Shown here in pieces: positions 1 to 5,124 of a stretch of 5,124 nucleotides of DNA. The translations under genes were made by a program, and so were the position numbers. This DNA comes from Burkholderiaceae bacterium (GTDB taxonomy: Bacteria; Pseudomonadota; Gammaproteobacteria; Burkholderiales; Burkholderiaceae_C): NCBI GenBank assembly GCA_017999135.1, contig JAGOBT010000284.1:1-5124 (forward strand), written 5' to 3'. The notes beneath the pieces were generated by a model. The model searched no databases. It was not told where the DNA came from and saw only the letters and a program-made list of their open reading frames with translations. How positions within the stretch are numbered: the first letter of the stretch is position 1; each line of letters starts with the position of its first letter.

Positions 1-2
1 CG

Positions 3-341
3 CAGCGCGACCCCGACGGCACCCGCGCCATGCGCCCGGTGTGGTGCACCTTCGGCGGCCGCGACACGCCCGGCACCGTGGTGCTGGCCTTGCAGACCGC
101 CACCCAGCCGGTGTGGGTGGACGGCCGCGCCTGCGTGCCGATCCTGGTGCCCACCGCACCGGTGCCGGTCGGCGGCGGCCTGCTGTTCGTGCCCGAGTCC
201 TGGGTGGCGCCGGCAGACCTGAGCGTGGAGGCTCTGACGGCCCTGTACATGAGCATGGGCGTCACGGCGCCGCAGCACCTCAAGCCGGTGGCAGCTGCAC
301 CCGCCCCGCCTGCACCAGACCGTCAGGCCAGCGGCCGCTGA
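3..341 (+). CDS. DUF502-like membrane protein, C-terminal part (5' end outside window)
   Basis: The frame is open from the left edge, so the gene starts upstream; the ATG at 30 is only an internal methionine. About 112 residues are visible, ending in TGA at 339-341. The segment around positions 140-260 reads LVPTAPVPVGGGLLFVPES followed by LSVEALTALYMSMGV. From memory this matches the DUF502 C-terminal pattern of a 'PTxPxPxxG' stretch, 'LLFVP', and then a 'SVExAL...S.GV' helix. DUF502 proteins are small inner-membrane proteins of unknown function with N-terminal transmembrane helices, which would lie outside this window. The last 19 or so residues are Ala/Pro-rich and look like a variable tail. 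This tail overlaps the end of the convergent ABC gene by 62 bases. The family assignment is moderately sure; no function can be given. Confidence 0.7.
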   Translation, partial: QRDPDGTRAMRPVWCTFGGRDTPGTVVLALQTATQPVWVDGRACVPILVPTAPVPVGGGLLFVPESWVAPADLSVEALTALYMSMGVTAPQHLKPVAAAPAPPAPDRQASGR

Positions 342-915
342 CCATCAGCGTGGCGCGGCCCGGCTGGGCGGCGCGGGCGTTCAGCGCCTGCACCAGCCAG
401 GCGATGGACGGCGCATCCAGCCCGCCGCAGGGCTCGTCCAGCAGCAGCAGCGGGCAGGCACTGGCCAGCGCGGCGGCCAGCACCGCCTTGCGGCGCATGC
501 CGGTGGACAGCATGTGCAGCGTCTTGAAGGCGTGCGGCGCGAGGCCGACGCTGTCGACATGGCGTTGCCAGGCGGCTGCATCCATGGGGCCGTGGCGCTG
601 CTGCAGCAGCTGCAGCACGTCTTGCGGTGTCAGCGCATCGAAGCGGGTGTCCTGGGCGTCAGCCCACCACACCAGCGCCTGACGTGCCGCCAGGCCATCG
701 GCCAGCGGCTGGCCGTTCAGCCACAGTCGCCCGGGCAGCGGCTGCGCGCCGGCCAATCCACGCAGCAGGCTGGTCTTGCCGCTGCCGGACTCGCCGTCCA
801 GCGCATGTGTGCCCACGCCCAGGCTGAAGCACAGGCCTGCCCACAGCGGCTGGGTGGCGCCGTCGAACTGCAGGGCCAGGCCGTCGGCCCGCAGCACCGG
901 CGGCTGGTCCGCCAT
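280..915 (-). CDS. Orphan ABC transporter ATP-binding protein
   Basis: This is a 211-residue single ABC ATPase domain that would hydrolyse ATP on the cytoplasmic face of a membrane transporter. From the ATG at 915, Walker A is GESGSGKT (41-48), a Q-loop glutamine is at about 88, the signature is LSTGM (136-140), Walker B is LLLLDE (156-161) and the D-loop is GGLD (164-167). The switch region after Walker B reads LMVSGRW (190-196), so the usual H-loop histidine is missing. The length is near the roughly 200 residues of CcmA-type or other minimal ABC ATPases, but no permease or substrate-binding gene is adjacent and the substrate cannot be read. ATG 915 lies 4 bases beyond the aldolase stop, which indicates co-transcription and likely translational coupling. 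An in-frame GTG at 942 would add 9 residues and overlap the aldolase gene. Neither start has a strong Shine-Dalgarno sequence. Confidence 0.85.
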   Translation of the reverse strand: MADQPPVLRADGLALQFDGATQPLWAGLCFSLGVGTHALDGESGSGKTSLLRGLAGAQPLPGRLWLNGQPLADGLAARQALVWWADAQDTRFDALTPQDVLQLLQQRHGPMDAAAWQRHVDSVGLAPHAFKTLHMLSTGMRRKAVLAAALASACPLLLLDEPCGGLDAPSIAWLVQALNARAAQPGRATLMVSGRWPDGLVQAGRVQLPPA

Positions 916-919
916 GCGC

Positions 920-1717
920 TCAGTACCCCGGCTTGCCGGCACCTGGCGCCCCGGGCCTGAAGCGCTGCACCAGGCTGCGTGCCGCGCCCACCAGCAGCAG
1001 CGTGTCCACGCCCACCGCCACGAACAGCGCGCCGGCGTCCAGGTAGCGCTGGGCCTCGGTGGGGTCGGTCATCAGGATGCCCGGCGCCTTGCCGGCCCGC
1101 CGCACGGTGGCGATGCCGTCGAGCATGGTCTTCACCACGGCGGGGTGGCCGGGCTGGCCGGGGTAGCCCATCGACGCCGACAGGTCGGCCGGGCCGAAGA
1201 ACACGCCGTCCACGCCCTCGGTCTCGGCAATCGCGGGCAGGTTGGCGATGGCGGTGGCGGTCTCGGCCTGCACCAGCAGGCACATTTGCGCATCGGCCTG
1301 GGCCAGGTAGTTGTCGACCTGGTTGTAGCGCGACGCGCGCGCCAGCGCCGCGCCCATGCCGCGGATGCCGGCCGGTGCATAGCGCATGGCCTGCACCATC
1401 TGGGCGGCCTGCGCGGCGGTGTCGATCATCGGGACCAGCAGGGTCTGCGCACCCACGTCCAGGTACTGCTTGACCAGGGCCACGTCGCCGATCACCGGGC
1501 GCACCACCGGCTGCACCGGGTACGGCGCCACGGCGCGCAGCTGCTGCAGGATGCTGCGCGGATCGTTCGGCGCATGTTCGCCGTCGAGCAGCAGCCAGTC
1601 GTAGCCGGTGGTGGCCAGGGCCTCGGCGGCCGTGGCATCGGCCAGGCCGACCCACAGGCCGATCTGCGGCTGTCCGGCGGCCAGCGCGGCCTTGAAGGTG
1701 TTCTGGGGCATCTGCAT
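920..1717 (-). CDS. hpaI: 4-hydroxy-2-oxoheptanedioate aldolase (HpaI/HpcH family)
   Basis: This is a class II, metal-dependent aldolase in the cytoplasm. It splits 4-hydroxy-2-oxoheptane-1,7-dioate into pyruvate and succinate semialdehyde, the last step of homoprotocatechuate meta-cleavage. The 265-residue product resembles Escherichia coli HpaI (recalled from memory) along its whole length, including [63 protein letters not shown] and LFVAVGVDT. The E. coli active-site residues H45 and R70 and metal ligands E149 and D175 correspond to H48, R73, E152 and D178 with a constant +3 offset. The reading frame is intact. ATG 1717 starts [15 protein letters not shown] 1711 ([10 protein letters not shown]) is an equally good start and aligns better with E. 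coli. The gene begins 15 bases after hpaF. Related 2-keto-3-deoxy-sugar-acid aldolases (GarL, RhmA) share the fold, so the exact substrate could differ, but the hpaF neighbour supports HpaI. Confidence 0.93.
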   Translation of the reverse strand: MQMPQNTFKAALAAGQPQIGLWVGLADATAAEALATTGYDWLLLDGEHAPNDPRSILQQLRAVAPYPVQPVVRPVIGDVALVKQYLDVGAQTLLVPMIDTAAQAAQMVQAMRYAPAGIRGMGAALARASRYNQVDNYLAQADAQMCLLVQAETATAIANLPAIAETEGVDGVFFGPADLSASMGYPGQPGHPAVVKTMLDGIATVRRAGKAPGILMTDPTEAQRYLDAGALFVAVGVDTLLLVGAARSLVQRFRPGAPGAGKPGY

Positions 1718-1732
1718 GGGGGGTCTCGGGTG

Positions 1733-2170
1733 TCAGGGGTTGGGGAGCTTGAACAAGGGGTGCAGCGAGCTGTTCTTGGCGTCAAAGACTTCGGCGCCCT
1801 CGTCGATCTGCAGCGTCACGCCCACTGGCCGGCTGGCCAGCAGGGGGGCAAAGTGCGCCTTGGCCACGGCTTCCAGCCGGCTGCCCACGTCGGCATGCAC
1901 CGCGGCGCTGCGGCCCCGGGCCATGCGCAGGTTCAGGTAGACGAAGCCGTAGTCGCTGCCCAGGCCGGCCGCCTGGCCGGCGGCACCGCCATCGGCCACT
2001 GCGAAGTGCGGCGCCGGGTAGGCCAGCACGCGGATGCCGCCGGGCGGAAACACCGGCTTGCCGGCCTCGTCCCGCGCGGCCAGCATGGTGTCGGCCAGCT
2101 GGCGGCACAGCGTGGACATGTCCGTCACATTGTCGAGTGTGCCGGTGTACAGGATCACCAGGTGGGGCAT
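1733..2170 (-). CDS. hpaF: 5-carboxymethyl-2-hydroxymuconate delta-isomerase (HpaF/HpcD family)
   Basis: This small cytoplasmic tautomerase-fold enzyme would isomerise 5-carboxymethyl-2-hydroxymuconate to its 2-oxo-3-ene form in homoprotocatechuate degradation. The start at 2170 gives MPHLVILYTG. Cleavage of Met would expose Pro as the N-terminal catalytic base typical of this superfamily, which is why this start is preferred over the in-frame ATG at 2299, which would bury it. Other matches to E. coli HpaF (from memory) are GGIRVLA (44-50), DYGFVYLNLRMARGRS (73-88), AHFAPLLASR (105-114) and the C-terminal KNSSLHPLFK (132-141). The product has 145 residues against about 126 for E. coli. The excess includes a Gly/Ala-rich stretch at 60-72 and a four-residue tail after the conserved LFK. 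The gene is first in a - strand run with hpaI and the ABC gene. No good Shine-Dalgarno sequence is visible before ATG 2170. Confidence 0.86.
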   Translation of the reverse strand: MPHLVILYTGTLDNVTDMSTLCRQLADTMLAARDEAGKPVFPPGGIRVLAYPAPHFAVADGGAAGQAAGLGSDYGFVYLNLRMARGRSAAVHADVGSRLEAVAKAHFAPLLASRPVGVTLQIDEGAEVFDAKNSSLHPLFKLPNP

Positions 2171-2280
2171 GATGGTGGCGGGTGCGTGGTCAGGCGGCGG
2201 GACAGCAGCCCGCCAATGTAGCGCCAGGCAGCGCGCCTGCGCCATGGCAAGGCACTGCACACCAGGCACAGGGGGACGCG
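2171..2280. promoter_or_regulatory. Divergent intergenic region with GC-rich inverted repeats
   Basis: These 110 bases separate the divergent starts of hpaF (2170, - strand) and the membrane protein (2281, + strand), so promoters for both should lie here or just inside the genes. I could not find a convincing -35/-10 pair on either strand. A perfect 6-bp inverted repeat, GGCGGG (2196-2201) and CCCGCC (2209-2214), has a 7-base loop. A second GGCGGG at 2177-2182 could pair with the same CCCGCC. A weaker 5-bp hairpin (CAGGC/GCCTG) lies at 2225-2239. None is followed by a T-run. Whether any of these is an operator or a leader structure is unknown. Confidence 0.4.
2270..2276 (+). promoter_or_regulatory. 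Ribosome binding site deciding the start of the membrane protein
   Basis: The purine run AGGGGGA ends four bases before ATG 2281. It supports that start over in-frame upstream GTG codons such as the one at 2182, which would extend the protein back across the divergent intergenic region. Confidence 0.6.
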
Positions 2281-3567
2281 ATGTTGAAGTGGCACACAAG
2301 CGCCGCGGCCGGCAAGACCGGCCCGGCCGCTCACCCTGCAGGGCAGCAGGGCGACGGCCAGCGCGAGCGAGACATCCGCCATGTGAACCGGGCGGTGTCC
2401 TGGGTGCTGGGCTTCAGCGCACTGGTGCTGTTGCTGGTCGGCTGGCGCACCGGTGCCGTGGGGCCGGTGTTTCTCTGGGCGCTGGCCTGCCTTGCCGGTG
2501 GCGGGGCGGTCGGGTTCCTGTTCGGCATTCCCAGGGTGACCGTGGCCAAGGGCGACACGGCGGCCACCGCACCGCCGGCCCAGGTTCGCGCCGGCGATGC
2601 CGGCGCTGCCCCGCCGCCCGGCGCCAAGACCGGCAGCGGCAGCGGTGGTGGCCTGCGCGCGAACACCAACCTCGAAGAGGTGTCCGACTGGCTCACCAAG
2701 ATCATTGTCGGCCTGGGCCTGGTGCATCTGACCGAGCTGCAGGGCATCGTGGCGGCCATGGCGGCCAATGCCGCAGCGGCGCTGGTGGACAAGCCCACGG
2801 CCACGCATGTGTCGCTGGGCACGGCACTGATCGTCGGCTTTGCCATCCAGGGCTTCTTTCTGGGGTACCTGTACACGCGCATGTTCCTGCAGGGCGCGTT
2901 TGCCCGGTCCGACGACGACCTGCAGGTGTCCAGCCGCACGGCCATGCAGGCCCTGGTGGACCAGGCCCCGGTCGACAAGCTGTTGCCGCCGCTGACCGAT
3001 GGCCAGCCCGATGCGCCGGCCGAGGCGTCGTTGCCGTCGGTGCAGCAGCAGGCGCTGGCCGAACAGGTGCTGCAGCTGGCCAAGGGCGACCCTGCCGCCC
3101 CGGTGGAGAAGATGCAGGCGCTGGCGCGCGACTACGAGCGCATCCGTGCGTCGATGGAGTCCGGCGCCGAGCGCACCCAGAAGATGAACGACGTGGTCGG
3201 CCGCATGACCTTGCTGGCGCTGGGCGCCGAGGGCGAGATCGAGCGCCTGGCTTCCAGCAGCCAGCCCGGCGACCGCCTGGCGGCCGTGGTGATCCTGAAG
3301 CTGCGGGTGCAGGCGCGCTACACCACCTGGCTGGCCGAGCGCCTGACCGACGATGCGCCGTTCATCGGCTTCCATGCCGCCAGCGCCCTGCTGGCAGCGT
3401 CGCGCCTGCTGGGCGGCGCCGATCTGGAAAACCTGCTGGCTGCCGTGGCCAAGGCGCGCGATGCGCTGCAGGCCAAGGGTTGGCTGAATGATCCGCCGCG
3501 CGACAGTCTGATTGCGCAGGTGCTGGCCCGGTCGCGGACGGCCGCTGCCGCGTCGCCCGCATCCTGA
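2281..3567 (+). CDS. Uncharacterised multi-pass membrane protein with helical cytosolic C-terminus
   Basis: I do not recognise a named gene. The 428-residue product has a short polar N-terminus and two hydrophobic helices (about 39-56 and 60-83, ending GFLFGIPR). An Ala/Pro/Gly/Ser-rich linker follows (about 92-124), then the motif NTNLEEVSDWLTKIIVGLGL (128-147). A third hydrophobic stretch (about 138-165) and a fourth helix (178-202, ending FFLGYLYTRMFL) complete the membrane part. Residues 203-428 are soluble and largely helical. They contain YERIRASMESGAERT (285-299), PGDRLAAVVILK (329-340) and APFIGFHAASALLAASR (359-375). From memory, the GFLFGIPR...NTNLExxSDWLTKIIVG pattern and the RTxxM...GxRLAAxxIL...WLAERL...PFxGxHAA pattern both recur in uncharacterised bacterial proteins, some of them multidomain proteins of conflict-system type. 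No catalytic motif is visible, so a sensor, scaffold or effector-associated role is only a guess. Composition looks like that of the neighbours, with no clear sign of recent transfer. Confidence 0.9.
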   Translation: MLKWHTSAAAGKTGPAAHPAGQQGDGQRERDIRHVNRAVSWVLGFSALVLLLVGWRTGAVGPVFLWALACLAGGGAVGFLFGIPRVTVAKGDTAATAPPAQVRAGDAGAAPPPGAKTGSGSGGGLRANTNLEEVSDWLTKIIVGLGLVHLTELQGIVAAMAANAAAALVDKPTATHVSLGTALIVGFAIQGFFLGYLYTRMFLQGAFARSDDDLQVSSRTAMQALVDQAPVDKLLPPLTDGQPDAPAEASLPSVQQQALAEQVLQLAKGDPAAPVEKMQALARDYERIRASMESGAERTQKMNDVVGRMTLLALGAEGEIERLASSSQPGDRLAAVVILKLRVQARYTTWLAERLTDDAPFIGFHAASALLAASRLLGGADLENLLAAVAKARDALQAKGWLNDPPRDSLIAQVLARSRTAAAASPAS

Positions 3568-3605
3568 CGGCAGGCCCGGGCCGTGGGCGGTGTCAGCCGG
3601 CCTGC
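3568..3605. terminator. Possible weak bidirectional terminator between convergent genes
   Basis: The membrane protein gene (stop at 3565-3567) and the isomerase gene (stop at 3593-3595, - strand) converge across 25 bases. A perfect 7-bp inverted repeat, GCAGGCC (3570-3576) and GGCCTGC (3599-3605), flanks the isomerase stop with a 22-base loop. Inside the left half is the palindrome GGCCCGGGCC. There is no T-tract on either side, so intrinsic termination is uncertain. Confidence 0.25.
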
Positions 3606-4198
3606 AGCTTGCGCTGCACGAAGTCCAGCCGGTCCTGGCCCCAGAACAGCTCACCATCGATCACGTAGGTGGGCGCACCGAACACGCCCAGGTCGCGCGC
3701 TTCGGTGGTCAGCGCGGCAAAGCGTGGTGCGGCGGCTTCCAGCGCGGCCGAGTCCATCAGGCTGGCCGGCAGGCCGGCTTCGGCCACCAGCGCGGCCAGC
3801 ACCGCGGGGTCGGCCACGTTGCGCTGCTGCGCCCAGATGGCCGCACCCACGCGGCCGGCCAGGTCCAGCGCGGCGGCAGGGCCCAGCGCGGCATCGGCGG
3901 CCAGGATCAGGTACGCAGCCGGGTTGCCATTGACCGGAAAGTGCGCCGGCTGCGGGTGCAGCGGCACGCCGAGAAAGCTGCTGAAGCGCTTCAGCTCGAC
4001 CAGCCGGTAGGCTTGGCGCTGCGGCGCCCGCTTGGCCAGCGGCAGCCCGCCCGAGACCGGAAAGATCTCGCCGTAGTCCACCGGCTTGACGCGCACCGTG
4101 GCGCCGGCGGCCTGCGTCATCGCCACGAGGCGGGCATGGCCCAGGTAGGCCCAGGGCGAGACGGTGGCGAAGTAGTAGTCGACGGTGGCGGCGGGCAT
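3593..4198 (-). CDS. 2-hydroxychromene-2-carboxylate isomerase / DsbA-fold family protein
   Basis: The 201-residue thioredoxin-fold (GST-kappa / DsbA superfamily) protein is probably cytoplasmic, as it has no signal peptide. The N-terminus reads VDYYFATVSPWAYLGHARL, the 'YxFxxxSPxxYLG' pattern of HCCA isomerases. Ser14 sits where family members carry the residue that contacts glutathione; there is no CxxC, so it is not a disulfide oxidoreductase. The C-terminus carries GVFGAPTYVIDGELFWGQDR (171-190), with a probable cis-proline at 176 and the family's FWGQDR motif. Characterised relatives (NahD) isomerise 2-hydroxychromene-2-carboxylate to trans-o-hydroxybenzylidenepyruvate in naphthalene degradation with glutathione. 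No other naphthalene gene is visible, so the real substrate is open. ATG 4198 is chosen because GAGGAG lies five bases upstream; an in-frame ATG at 4222 lacks this. The gene is divergent from the SDR gene and may be co-regulated with it. Confidence 0.86.
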   Translation of the reverse strand: MPAATVDYYFATVSPWAYLGHARLVAMTQAAGATVRVKPVDYGEIFPVSGGLPLAKRAPQRQAYRLVELKRFSSFLGVPLHPQPAHFPVNGNPAAYLILAADAALGPAAALDLAGRVGAAIWAQQRNVADPAVLAALVAEAGLPASLMDSAALEAAAPRFAALTTEARDLGVFGAPTYVIDGELFWGQDRLDFVQRKLQAG

Positions 4199-4203
4199 CG
4201 GGG

Positions 4204-4209
4204 CTCCTC
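4204..4209 (-). promoter_or_regulatory. Strong ribosome binding site of the isomerase gene
   Basis: On the - strand this reads GAGGAG, five bases before ATG 4198. It is the best Shine-Dalgarno match in the window and fixes the isomerase start at 4198 rather than at the in-frame ATG at 4222. Confidence 0.8.
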
Positions 4210-4306
4210 GTGGGGTGGGCATCGATTGTGAACGCCCACGCCATGTCACCTGGGTGCAAGAACCCGCAGGCGCCAGCGCCGCACACTGCCGGCACAACCA
4301 TCCACC
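4210..4306. promoter_or_regulatory. Divergent intergenic region with a 25-base dyad
   Basis: This stretch lies between the ribosome binding sites of the divergent isomerase and SDR genes and should hold promoters for both. A perfect inverted repeat GTGGGC-N13-GCCCAC spans 4215-4239 and has the palindrome ATCGAT in its spacer. It begins 16 bases upstream of the isomerase ATG and ends 77 bases before the SDR ATG. It could be a regulator binding site or a leader hairpin. No convincing sigma-70 hexamer pair with correct spacing was found: GTGACA (4249-4244, - strand) and CACAAT are only 13 bases apart. Confidence 0.35.
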
Positions 4307-4311
4307 GGAGA
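4307..4311 (+). promoter_or_regulatory. Ribosome binding site of the SDR gene
   Basis: GGAGA ends five bases before ATG 4317. It supports this start over the upstream in-frame ATG at 4185, which would add 44 residues that do not look like an SDR and would overlap the divergent isomerase gene. Confidence 0.75.
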
Positions 4312-4316
4312 CACCC

Positions 4317-5087
4317 ATGACTGCTGCATTGCAACGCCTGGCCGGCAAGGTCGCCATCATCACCGGGGCGGCCTCGGGCATCGGCCGCGCCACCGCCCAG
4401 CTGTTTGCCGCCGAAGGCGCCACCGTGCTGGCCGTCGACCGGCCGGGCAGCGCCATTCACACCGCGCATGCGGGTGTCGATCGGGTGGTGCCGTTTGCGC
4501 AGGATGTCGCCGCCGACGGCGCCGCTGAAGCCATCGTGGCCGCGGCGCTGCAGGCCGGTGGCGGCCAGTTCGACATCCTGTTCAACAACGCCGGCGTGTC
4601 CTACAACGCGCTGGGCGAGCTGAGCACCGACGCCGACTGGGACCGGGTCTTCAGCGTCAATATCCGCGCGGTGTTCCGGCTCTGCCGCGCGGCCATTCCG
4701 GCGCTGCGGGCACGGGCGGCCGTCACCGGCCGGGCGCGCATCATCAACACCGCCAGCGTGATGGCCGAGCGCACCGACATCGGGCTCTCTGCCTACACCG
4801 CCAGCAAGCATGCGGTGGCCGGCCTCAGCAAGACGCTGGCGCTGGAACTGGGCAAGCACGGCATCACCGTCAACTACCTGCTGCCGGGCGCCATCCACAC
4901 CGGCATGACGGCCAAGAGCTTTGCCGACGAGAAGATCGCCGCCATCTGGGCCAAGAAGGCCGCGCTGCGCCGGCTGGGCCAGCCGATCGACATGGCGCGC
5001 TCGGTGCTGCTGCTGGCCAGCGACGAGGCCGACTTCATCACCGGCCATGGCCTGGTGGCCGACGGCGGGCTGACGCTGCGCACCTGA
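4317..5087 (+). CDS. Classical short-chain dehydrogenase/reductase (SDR)
   Basis: The 256-residue cytoplasmic NAD(P)-dependent oxidoreductase is full length for a classical SDR. The cofactor motif TGAASGIG is at 16-23, NNAG at 90-93 and the structural Asn in SVN at 115. The catalytic residues are Ser147 (in NTASVM), Tyr160 and Lys164 (in YTASK), and the C-terminal ITGHGLVADGG is at 241-251. Asp41 at the end of the second beta strand (LAVDR) favours NAD(H) over NADP(H); this follows from a family rule and has not been tested here. PGAIHTGM (190-197) is the usual substrate-loop 'PG' region. The substrate cannot be read from sequence: 3-oxoacyl-ACP reductase-like, hydroxy acid or aromatic-diol dehydrogenase activities are all possible. 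The gene is divergent from the HCCA-isomerase-like gene, and both may belong to one catabolic regulon. A 133-140 stretch (RARAAVTGRARI) looks like a small loop extension. Confidence 0.94.
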   Translation: MTAALQRLAGKVAIITGAASGIGRATAQLFAAEGATVLAVDRPGSAIHTAHAGVDRVVPFAQDVAADGAAEAIVAAALQAGGGQFDILFNNAGVSYNALGELSTDADWDRVFSVNIRAVFRLCRAAIPALRARAAVTGRARIINTASVMAERTDIGLSAYTASKHAVAGLSKTLALELGKHGITVNYLLPGAIHTGMTAKSFADEKIAAIWAKKAALRRLGQPIDMARSVLLLASDEADFITGHGLVADGGLTLRT

Positions 5088-5088
5088 T

Positions 5089-5120
5089 GGCCGCAGAACC
5101 CTGTGCGGTTGGTCACAACC
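5089..5120 (+). terminator. Overlapping hairpins just after the SDR stop
   Basis: CCGCA (5091-5095) pairs with TGCGG (5104-5108) across an 8-base loop and can extend by two G-U pairs to 5089-5110. A second perfect hairpin, GGTTG (5107-5111) with CAACC (5116-5120) and loop GTCA, shares two bases with the first, so the two exclude each other. This may be a terminator for the SDR gene. No T-tract is visible before the window ends at 5124, so the call is weak. Confidence 0.3.
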
Positions 5121-5124
5121 CAGG

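Noticed and set aside
433..452. Short CAG triplet repeat
   Set aside because: On the - strand these are the leucine codons of the Walker B strand of the ABC protein.
599..617. Palindromic CTG/CAG-rich run
   Set aside because: It encodes a Leu/Gln-rich helix in the ABC ATPase and reflects repeated codons, not a regulatory or mobile repeat.
776..2221. 481-codon open frame on the + strand
   Set aside because: It lies antisense to the ABC, aldolase and isomerase genes, which have clear family motifs. Its translation is His/Gly/Arg-rich with no recognisable domain, as expected for a shadow frame in GC-rich DNA.
2215..2250. Possible - strand promoter with TTGCCA and TACATT
   Set aside because: The two hexamers are 24 bases apart, well outside the usual 16-18, and no better partner exists for either.
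2182..2280. Longer N-terminus of the membrane protein from GTG 2182
   Set aside because: The extra residues are low complexity and would cross the divergent promoter region; ATG 2281 has a good ribosome binding site.
2155..3657. 500-codon open frame on the - strand
   Set aside because: It is antisense to the membrane protein gene, whose product has coherent membrane helices and motifs and a good ribosome binding site. The antisense translation is low-complexity Gln/Arg/Gly/His-rich.
3651..5048. 465-codon open frame on the - strand
   Set aside because: It runs across both the isomerase (same strand, different frame) and the SDR (antisense). It has no family features and is explained by composition.

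Overview
The window looks like a piece of chromosome from a GC-rich betaproteobacterium, most probably a Burkholderiales member of the Comamonadaceae / Rubrivivax-Leptothrix type. This rests on the very GC-rich third codon positions, the long antisense reading frames that such composition produces, and the kind of catabolic genes present. It is an inference from the sequence, not a database match. I see no rRNA, tRNA, CRISPR array, insertion sequence or phage gene. Genes fill almost the whole window; the longest gaps are about 110-120 bases.

Layout. (1) Positions 3-341, + strand: the C-terminal end of a DUF502-like membrane protein whose start lies outside the window. (2) Positions 2170 down to 280, - strand: a compact three-gene run. 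It holds a 5-carboxymethyl-2-hydroxymuconate isomerase (hpaF type), a 4-hydroxy-2-oxoheptanedioate aldolase (hpaI type) and an orphan ABC ATPase. The two enzymes are non-consecutive steps of the homoprotocatechuate (3,4-dihydroxyphenylacetate) meta-cleavage pathway, and the aldolase gives pyruvate and succinate semialdehyde. The hydratase that acts between them and the earlier enzymes are not here. (3) Positions 2281-3567, + strand: an uncharacterised membrane protein, divergent from hpaF. It has an N-terminal membrane module and a long soluble helical C-terminus. (4) Positions 4198 down to 3593, - strand: a DsbA-fold / GST-kappa-like isomerase of the 2-hydroxychromene-2-carboxylate isomerase family. 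(5) Positions 4317-5087, + strand: a classical short-chain dehydrogenase/reductase, divergent from (4).

How they fit together. hpaF and hpaI point to degradation of aromatic acids. The isomerase and the SDR would suit aromatic or hydroxy-acid catabolism too, but neither has a substrate that can be read from the sequence. The ABC ATPase travels with the aldolase but has no permease beside it, and it lacks a histidine at the usual switch position. The most unusual gene is the membrane protein at 2281-3567. Its sequence motifs resemble, from memory, modules that recur in uncharacterised bacterial membrane and conflict-type proteins. No complete new system can be demonstrated from this window alone.
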